From the NCBI RefSeq assembly GCF_000188695.1, contig NW_004754924.1, positions 1,825,584 through 1,850,339 on the forward strand: a stretch of 24,756 nucleotides of DNA. Reading direction: 5' to 3'. Below the pieces are notes generated by a model, which had not been told where the DNA came from, did not search any database, and saw only the letters and a program-made list of their open reading frames with translations. Positions 17,795-24,756 of the stretch are shown in pieces; position 1 is the stretch's first letter, and each line of letters opens with the position of its first letter. The position numbers and the translations under genes were made by a program. Origin of the DNA: Salpingoeca rosetta. Its lineage: Eukaryota > Opisthokonta > Choanoflagellata > Craspedida > Salpingoecidae.

Positions 17795-19566
17795 ATGTCA
17801 CCCCACCCCCTCCTGCACCAACCACCACTGCTCTGGTGGGATGAACACACGGGCGCTGCCATGTGATGACCATCCAGCCACGCTGTATGCGGCTGTGGAA
17901 ACAGCAGCACCAACTCACACCACAAACAAGCAAGCGATGAACAACGTGAGTGCGTCACTGCATGTGTGTATGATGCGCACAGCGTGAGTGTGCGTGTTTT
18001 GTGGTCGCTGTCTTTGTTGCTCCTGTCTCCCCTCGTTGTTCCACATCAATGTGCATGCATGTGTGTGGTGCGGCTGCCTGTTTTGCCTTGCTTGATGCGC
18101 TGTCTCATTCTTCGTTCACACACACAACTGCCTGCACACCTGCATATTCCCCACCTTGCAGTCGCTGCTTATATTCCCCCCTCTTTCTCGCCCTCCCTGG
18201 CGGCCATCACAACAACAACAACAGCAGCCAACACACCCTCCACCGCCGATGCAGCAGCAGCACAGAATGCACCACCACCACCACCACTTGCTGCTGAACA
18301 CATCCCAGCCAACCAACCAACCAACCAACCCATCGCCCGCTGCAGCTGCTGGCGGAAGCTGGCTGGCTGTTGCAGCTGGGAACAGGTAGCGACAGCACAA
18401 GCTGCATTTTCGGCTGGAAGCAGAAGCAGCAGAGGTGAGGGCGAGAAGAAGAGGGGAAAAAGGGGAGATGTGTGTTGGATGGATGGATGGATGGAATGAG
18501 GTGGGGTGGGGGATGCTGGGTGTGGTGTGGTGTGGTGTGGCTGGTGACAGAGGGCGGTGGTGTGTGGTGGTGTGAGGAAGAGGGATGGGTGGATGGAATG
18601 GGATACAGCATGTCTTGTTCCCTCCCTTCTGTTTTCTGTTTTCTCTCTCTTCCCTTTCTCCTCCTTCACCCACATGCATGCACAACATCAGCAGTGGCAT
18701 CAGCAGTGTAGCTGCGCACACATCAATGCTTTCTCTTCCCTCCCACTCACTCACTCACCATGCTGGTGCTCGCACACAACCATACTTACAGGCGATGCAC
18801 ACGCACAAGCATCAGGATGAGGGAAATGTCGAGGATACTTGCCACGCGTGCCAGGTGCACTCGCCTCACACATGGTATGTGGGTGGTGATGAGTGGTTGG
18901 TTGGTTGTGTGATGGGCTGGCGGTGGTGATGGTGATGTGGTGAAGCGAACACGAGGGAAGGGTTGATGGGGGATGATGATCACACACACTGACACACGCA
19001 CACATACACGCACACACACGCACACGTGGTGCGTGTGACGTCAATCACTCTTTCTGCTGTGCTGACATGATGGCTTGCTCTGTGCCTATTGTGTTCTGTT
19101 CCCATCCACGTTCCCTGCAACCACGCACGCACACACACACACACACATGCACAGGTGGTGAGGTACCAGCACACATCAGGATGGTGATGGAAGCGGGCTC
19201 GCATGCCGGCTGCTGCTGCTGCAACTCCCCCGATTTCGGCTGTCGCTGCTGTGCTCATGCAGTATTCCTACATGTGAGCAAGGTCAGCCCATCATGGATG
19301 CTTTGGTTGGCACATGGTGCGTGTGTTGGTGTTGCTGCTCTGGGCGTGCTTGGTGTTGCTGCTGCTGTGCCCCGTACCCCAGTGTAGCTGTGCAGCTCAC
19401 ATGCAAAGTGTGTTTGTGTGTGCTTGTGGCTGCAGGGAGCGACTGCGTGAGGATCGTTGGAGGATGATGGGCGGGTGCACACATGATGGGTTGGGAGGAG
19501 CAGCTGTGGACACACACGTCCATGGTCATGGTGGGCACATCCAACCACAGCGACGCAGTCATGCGC

Positions 19567-19617
<51 letters not shown>

Positions 19618-21216
19618 GCGAGGAGGGAAAGGGAGAAGAGAAGAGGGACAGGAAGGTGAACACGCCTGCTGTGCTCACATGCCATGCCTGTGTGCTGTGT
19701 GTGATGATGTCGTTGTGTCTTGTCGTTGTGTGTTGGTTGCATGGGCACCAGGGCCACATCAGAGGAGGGGAAGGAAGCCGCCATGAACGACCCATCATCA
19801 TCATCGCCCTCCCCATTTCTCTCTCCTTTCTTTCTCTTCCACCTCAGCTTGGCCGTCACCACCATCATCACCATCATCGCCATCGATCGCACAGCCGCCA
19901 TCACACCCAGCCGACGCCAGCCCCAATCTGGCGTGAGGCAGACATTGCACATGTCAGTCGCTCTCATGAAGAGGTGAGCAATGTTTGTGTGTGTGCGTGC
20001 ATGGTGGTGGGATGAGTGGGGACAACATGTGTGCGTGTGGATGTGTATCAGTGCGGATGGTTGGATGGGGCTGGCGTGTGGTTGATGATGCTTCGCTGTC
20101 AACCTCACCCCCGCATTCTCTACCATCTTGCGTCTGTGCACACACATTTCACAGCGTTGAGGAGGCGCATGAAGCGATGGAACCAACGACGATGACAATG
20201 ATGAGTGATGAAGGTTAGAAGGGCGACTGATATATGTGTGTGTGTGTGTGTGCGTTGGTTGACATGCTGTGTTCCCTTCTTCGCCTCCCTCTTTCCTTGT
20301 CTGTTCTGTCCACTCATGTGTCTTTTCTTCTTCTTCCCCCTTTTTCGATTGATTTGGACACAGGACCATGCATCCCGTCCCCATCTATCCAACCGACCAA
20401 GCAAGCAGCCGAGCGAGCGAGCAAATGGACACGGTGTGGCAAGGGGCCGTTTGTTTTCACCGTTTCCACCACCAGCAACAGCAACTGCAACTGCTGATGC
20501 GTGGCTGCAATTTGGATGAACTGGCCCTCTGTCTATCGTCCATCTCCTCGTCCTCGTCCTCGTCGTCATTTGTTACCAACAGCAGTGGCTGCGACCATGA
20601 ATGTGGAGGTGGGATGAATGGTGGTGGTGGTGGTGATGTGGGTGGTGTGTGATGTGTTGGGTGTGAACAACAGCATGTATATGTGGTTGTTTGTGAAGTG
20701 CTGGTTGGATGTCATTGGGTCTGTTGGTGCTGGCAATGGGTGTTGTTGTCGTTGACAGCCTGATTCTGTGACAGCTCACCTCTTTCTCCACACATACACG
20801 CACAGGATGTGATGTGCGTCGATGTGCCGTTGCCTCACATGACGTTTACGATGATGACGGTGGTGAGTGGTTTGTGGTGCATGTGGACGATGCACGCACA
20901 CGCATGTGCAGATGTGATGCTTGTAGTGGTGGTGGTGGTGGGGGTGTGGGGATGTGACATGTGCGTGCACGGGTGGTGATGTGGGTGATGTGAATGAGGC
21001 ACAAGGAGGTGGATGTGGTTTGTTTCTGCCATGCTGGCTCACTCACTGCGTCGTGTTCTTCTTGCTGATTTGGTTCTTTGTGCTTGCGCATGTGTACATG
21101 TGTGTGATTTGCACAGGACGGTGGCCGATTTCTTCCCAAGCCCTCATGACACGAGCAGGGCGATACACGCACACACAATTGTGCGAGAAAAGCAGACACG
21201 AGGTGAGACGCTGCCG

Positions 21217-21251
<35 letters not shown>

Positions 21252-21252
21252 C

Positions 21253-21294
<42 letters not shown>

Positions 21295-24168
21295 TAGTAC
21301 TCATTCACACGCACGTACACGCATGTACACATGCATACCAACACACCACAGCAGACATTGGCTGTGGGGTGGTTGCACTGACGTGTGTCTCACATGAATC
21401 AATCTCACAACTCAAATGTGCGTGTGTGCGTGTGCGTGGCTGCAGGCGGGCGTGTGCGGTTTCCCCAACCGAATCCCCTTCCTCCTTTCCCAACCAATCG
21501 CCTTTGCTCTGTGTTGTCATCATCATCAGCCTTCCCCATGTGATGTGGAGTTGTTGAGGCGTGATCGAGACAGCGGCCAACACAGGTATTTCAGCAGTGG
21601 TGGATGTGGTGGTGATATCGTGTGTTTGCTTGCTTGCTCGCTTGGATGCTTGCTTCGTTGGTCTTGTGTGTATCTGGTTCACCCGCCTACATCATGCTGT
21701 ATATTCCCATGCGTGGTCCCTTGTGTCCCTCCTTTCATGTCCTCACCATCACCGGTCATTGTTGTTCGTCTCTGGTTGGTTTCTCCTTGCCTCACAGGCA
21801 TACACGCAGGCAGGCATGCAAGCTTGTGCTGCTGCTGGTGCTGCTGTGATGTTGGCCGTGCGTGTGCATGTGCGCTGTGCACCGTGTTTGGGGCTGTACC
21901 GATGAGGACAAGGAAGGACACGGCCCGTGCCCGCCACTCTTCCCCCTTCATCTCCCCTTTCTGCTCCATCAGCGATGACGATGGTGGCCGCGGCATGTGA
22001 TTGCGGTTCCCTTGTTTGGGCTTTGCTGTGGCACATCGGCTGGCTGGCTGGCTGGCTGCAGCAAGCACAGGTGAGGATGATCGTTGGCGGTTGGTTGGTT
22101 GGTTGGTGGGCTATATTGTGTGGAGTCGTGGGAAGCAGGGGAAGGATGGAAGTAACACGGTGGTGGTGGTGATGGTGGTGCGACGTGGGAGTGCAGAGCG
22201 AAAGGAGGGAGAGGGAGGGGAAGGGATGGAGGGCGATGATGTTGGTTGGGGGATGGGGGTGCGCTTACACATGCACGTGAAATCGTCTGGTGGTAATATC
22301 ACATGACAATGACACACACATCAGCGGCTCATTCCTTTTCTGTTTGTGATTGTGTGATTGTGCTGATGACTGCAGCAGGCAACACACTGCGGTGATGCTG
22401 GATTGGGTGGGCTGGGGTTGACTGGCCATCGTGTCGTGTCGCCCATTTCTCTCTCTCCCTCCCTTGCTCATCTCAACTGGGAACACACACAGCGATGTGT
22501 GCGTGTACATGCGTGTGCATCGCCATCAACCACACCGACAGCGACACGATGCACGAGGTGAGGGCACGCAATGCTGTGTGTGTTTGGTGGAAGGGGGTTG
22601 AGGGGAAGTTGGGAGGAAGGCGTTCATCATGGCCATCATCACCACCACGGCTGTGCACCTGGTCATGTGACCGTGCATTTGGGGGATGGAGATGGGGAGA
22701 GAGATGCTGTCGTTGTTGTGGTTGTGGTGGTTGTGGTCGCATTGCTGTGTATGAGTGTGCATGGTGGTGCACCATCTCACTCTGCAATGCCATGTGTGTG
22801 TGTGTGACTGCAGATGTGCGTGCGTGTGCGCATATGTCAGGCAGATGCGTTGATCGACGACGAGGTGTGTGTGTGTGTGTGTGTGGTTGACCTTTGTGTT
22901 CTTGTTCCATCACAACACAACGCACACAACCAACCACATCATCATCATTCCACCTCGTGTGTTGTTGTTGTCCACTCATGCATGGCATGCTCACACCCAC
23001 CCCTCCCCTTGCTTCTTCTCCTTCTTCCTCCTCCCTGCTGCTGCCACCCCTTCCACTGTTTCCCTCCAACCCCTTTTTCACACACACAGAGGAACCCATC
23101 TGCATCCAAGACACACCCACATCCACACGCATGCCACGCCATGGCGAGCTGTGCCACCTCAACCAACCCAACCCAACCCAGGCCAAGGAAGAGGAGGAGG
23201 GAAAGCACGGACACAAGACGTGGGGCTCCCAACAGATGTGTGTGCGTGTGTTGATGGACGGTGTTCTCCTTCCCCCCCCCCTCCATCGCCTCGCCTCTTG
23301 CTTTCATGGCGATCTGGCTAGGTGGCTGTTGCCCCCTCCCCTTGTTTGTTTTCTCTTCCAGCCTTTGTGGCTGTTGGTTGTCTGTTATGACTGTGAGAAG
23401 GAGGAGGAGGAGGAGGAGGAAGCGAAGAAGAGAGGAGGTGAGGGGATGCATGCTGTCCACAGCTGTGTGTGTGTGTGTGCGTGTGTGCGTTTGGTTCTTC
23501 TTCTTTTCCATCCCCCCTTTCTTCTCCCCTTCTCTTCTCCGTTCCCCTCCTCAGCCTGCAAGGCCTGTGAACCTGCGTTGCATTCACGCACACAGTGCTG
23601 TTCCCCCTTCTTCTTCTCCTTCTTCTTCTCCTTCTTGTCTCATTGAAACCAACCAACTCAATCAACCAAGCCAAGCAAGCAAGTGAGCAAGTCCGCCCTT
23701 CAACAAGCAAACGCAGAAAGCAAACAGCAGTTGCCGCACAAACGCAGGAGTGGGCGATTATTTGTGGCATCTTCCACAAATCGCCCAAACACGAACCAAC
23801 AAGACCAAACACACACAACAGAGCAACAGGCGAAACGCGAATCAAGGTGCGTGCGTGTGTGGAGTGAGTGGGAGGTGGTGGCTTGCGTTGTTCGTGTGCG
23901 TGGCTGGCGCAGGGTTGGTGGAGAGGAGGGAGAGGGTGCGCGTTGAGACGGGCACTCACTGGCGGTCCTGTTGTGGGTGGTCTCGTTTGGTTCCATGGAC
24001 TGTGTGGGGTGTGGTGGGTGATGTTGTGATGGTGCGCAGGTGCAAGCAGAGAACACGCACAGCAGCGACCACACCATGGATGTGTGCAGGGCCAAAGGCA
24101 TGCAAGGCGTTGCCCACGGTCAGTGAGGCTGACATATGTGCTGCACAGGCCCATGCCACGCTGGCACC
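17795..24168 (+). CDS. Unidentified multi-exon plus-strand gene(s), Cys/His-rich
   Basis: A series of candidate exons with AG acceptors, GT donors and open frames: 17795-17945 (LPCDDHPATLYAAVETAAP), 18162-18385 (Gln/His/Pro-rich), about 18792-18872 (NVEDTCHACQVHSPHTW), 19436-19568, 19848-19973 (His run, then PIWREADIAHVSRSHEE), 20162-20213, 20364-20608 (ends SGCDHECGG), 20806-20859 (CDVRRCAVASHDVYDDD), 21446-21585, 22493-22557, 22814-22864, from 23092 (EEPICIQDTPTSTRMPR) and 24040-24168 (ACKALPTVSEADICAAQAHA). Phases agree for 19436/19848/20162, for 20364/20806 and for 22493/22814. I do not recognise a family. Repeated Cys pairs and His clusters could mean metal binding or disulphides. Whether this is one gene or several, and each boundary, is uncertain. 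Confidence 0.35.
19436..19973 (+). CDS. Best-supported exon pair of the unidentified gene
   Basis: Exon 19436-19568 reads ERLREDRWRMMGGCTHDG and on to a His/Gly-rich end (VHGHGGHIQPQRRSHAQ), closing with CAG/GTGTGT in phase 0. Exon 19848-19973 opens in phase 0 after a pyrimidine-rich acceptor, with a run of seven His and alternating Arg/His, then TPAPIWREADIAHVSRSHEE and GAG/GTGAGC in phase 0. The product is charged and His-rich. The His run coincides with a CAT/CAC-type repeat and may be repeat-derived. No function is inferred. Confidence 0.45.
19569..19615. repeat. TG microsatellite at a donor
   Basis: TG run on the plus strand that begins with the donor GT after ATGCGCAG. Confidence 0.95.
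21219..21293. repeat. TG microsatellite with GCGT interruptions
   Basis: TG repeat on the plus strand starting about 17 bases after a GAG/GTGAGA donor-like site. Confidence 0.95.
22493..22864 (+). CDS. Second phase-consistent exon pair, unidentified
   Basis: Exon 22493-22557 reads CACTCVCIAINHTDSDTMHE and ends GAG/GTGAGG in phase 0. Exon 22814-22864 reads MCVRVRICQADALIDDE and ends GAG/GTGTGT in phase 0, running into a GT tract. A later frame from 23092 (EEPICIQDTPTSTR) is also in phase 0. The product is cysteine-rich and acidic. No family is recognised. Confidence 0.4.
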
Positions 24169-24756
24169 GTGAGTTTGGGTGAGTTCTGTCAATTGGTTTG
24201 ACTGCTGTGTGGGTGCGTGTGATTGTGTATGTGAAGGAGGGAGAGTGGGACGTGGCTGTGGTGGGTGTTGTGACCTCACACGCTCTCCTGCTGCTGTGGA
24301 TGCATTTGGCTCACACGCACAGACACACACACACACAGAGGGATGATGGGCTGCATCGACCCACACACATGAGTGTGTGAACACACACACACACACACGC
24401 ACGCTGACAGGCAGTCTGATGCCACCTCACGGTGCGTTGCACTTGCATGTGCGTGACTGTGACTGTGTGTATGTCGTTCATGCTGTGTCTGCTTGTGATT
24501 CACACTGTGTGTGTGTGTGTATGTGTGGCTGCTTGCTTCCCTCTGTCTCACATACCTGTGTGTGTTTGGATGGTGACACACACACACACACACAGTGAGT
24601 GAGTGGGTGTGCAGGCACACATCCTCACACACAGCCAAGGCAGGCAGGCAAGGCAGGGCAAGGCATACTCTTCCTTCTCTCCTCTGCTGCCATCACCACT
24701 ACTGCATGGATGGTCCAGTGGATGCAAGGGGTGTTGGATGATGCTGGCTGGCTGAT
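24169..24756. other. Intron-like right edge
   Basis: Starts with the donor GTGAGT after exon 24040-24168. Two CA runs end in CACAG (24336-24338) and CTGACAG (24404-24410), which look like plus-strand acceptors followed by short uncharacterised pieces, and a TG run lies at about 24507-24523. No recognisable coding sequence is seen before the window ends. Confidence 0.5.

Noticed and set aside
17295..18700. Cys/Val or His/Gln-rich stretches considered as independent small genes
   Set aside because: They derive from CAG, CAC and CCAA repeats and lack starts or conserved features of their own.

Overview
The window is eukaryotic, intron-dense DNA: short exons with GT-AG boundaries, introns packed with GT/CA dinucleotide repeats, a 5S rRNA gene with a Pol III oligo-T stop, a Ty1/copia retrotransposon, and a secreted protein with WSC, GH3 and TNFR-like cysteine-rich parts. 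The combination, and the style of the cysteine-rich repeats, suggests a choanoflagellate (something like Salpingoeca). That assignment is inference from style, not from a marker gene. A run of exactly 100 N marks a scaffold gap, so this is draft sequence.

Layout. Positions 1-1499 hold low-information sequence with two weak coding candidates. From 7487 back to about 1500 (minus strand) lies a multi-exon gene: signal peptide, WSC domain, N-terminal catalytic domain of a GH3 beta-xylosidase-like glycosidase, then a long exon of TNFR-like cysteine-rich modules and a possible SEA-like domain. Its exons are easy to recognise but the frame is broken many times, by single-base indels, 4-, 20- and 23-bp tandem duplications and two in-frame TGA codons, so it reads as a decaying gene. 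Positions 7562-12708 are a complete, apparently intact Ty1/copia element: 358-bp LTRs that look identical, a 5-bp target duplication (ACTTT), a primer-binding site resembling the anticodon arm of tRNA-Met, one Gag-PR-IN-RT-RNaseH reading frame and a polypurine tract. It sits about 75 bp upstream of the start codon of the minus-strand gene.

Right of the element, about 13.3-15.4 kb carries plus-strand exons of an exostosin-family (GT47) glycosyltransferase, interrupted by the gap and also with frame problems. A 5S rRNA gene lies on the minus strand at 15.8-15.9 kb. At 16.55-16.87 kb is a 310-bp non-coding element with 23-bp perfect terminal inverted repeats and a 6-bp target duplication (ACAGGT) that falls on a splice-donor-like sequence. 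From about 17.8 kb to the right edge a series of plus-strand candidate exons, rich in Cys and His, forms one or more genes I cannot identify.

Two themes tie the window together. Both genes beside the retrotransposon look secretory or extracellular and carbohydrate-related (a glycan hydrolase fused to adhesion-type modules, and a heparan-type glycosyltransferase relative). The dinucleotide repeats are not random: read on the coding strand, GT runs begin at or just after splice donors and CA runs lie at or just before acceptors, on both strands.
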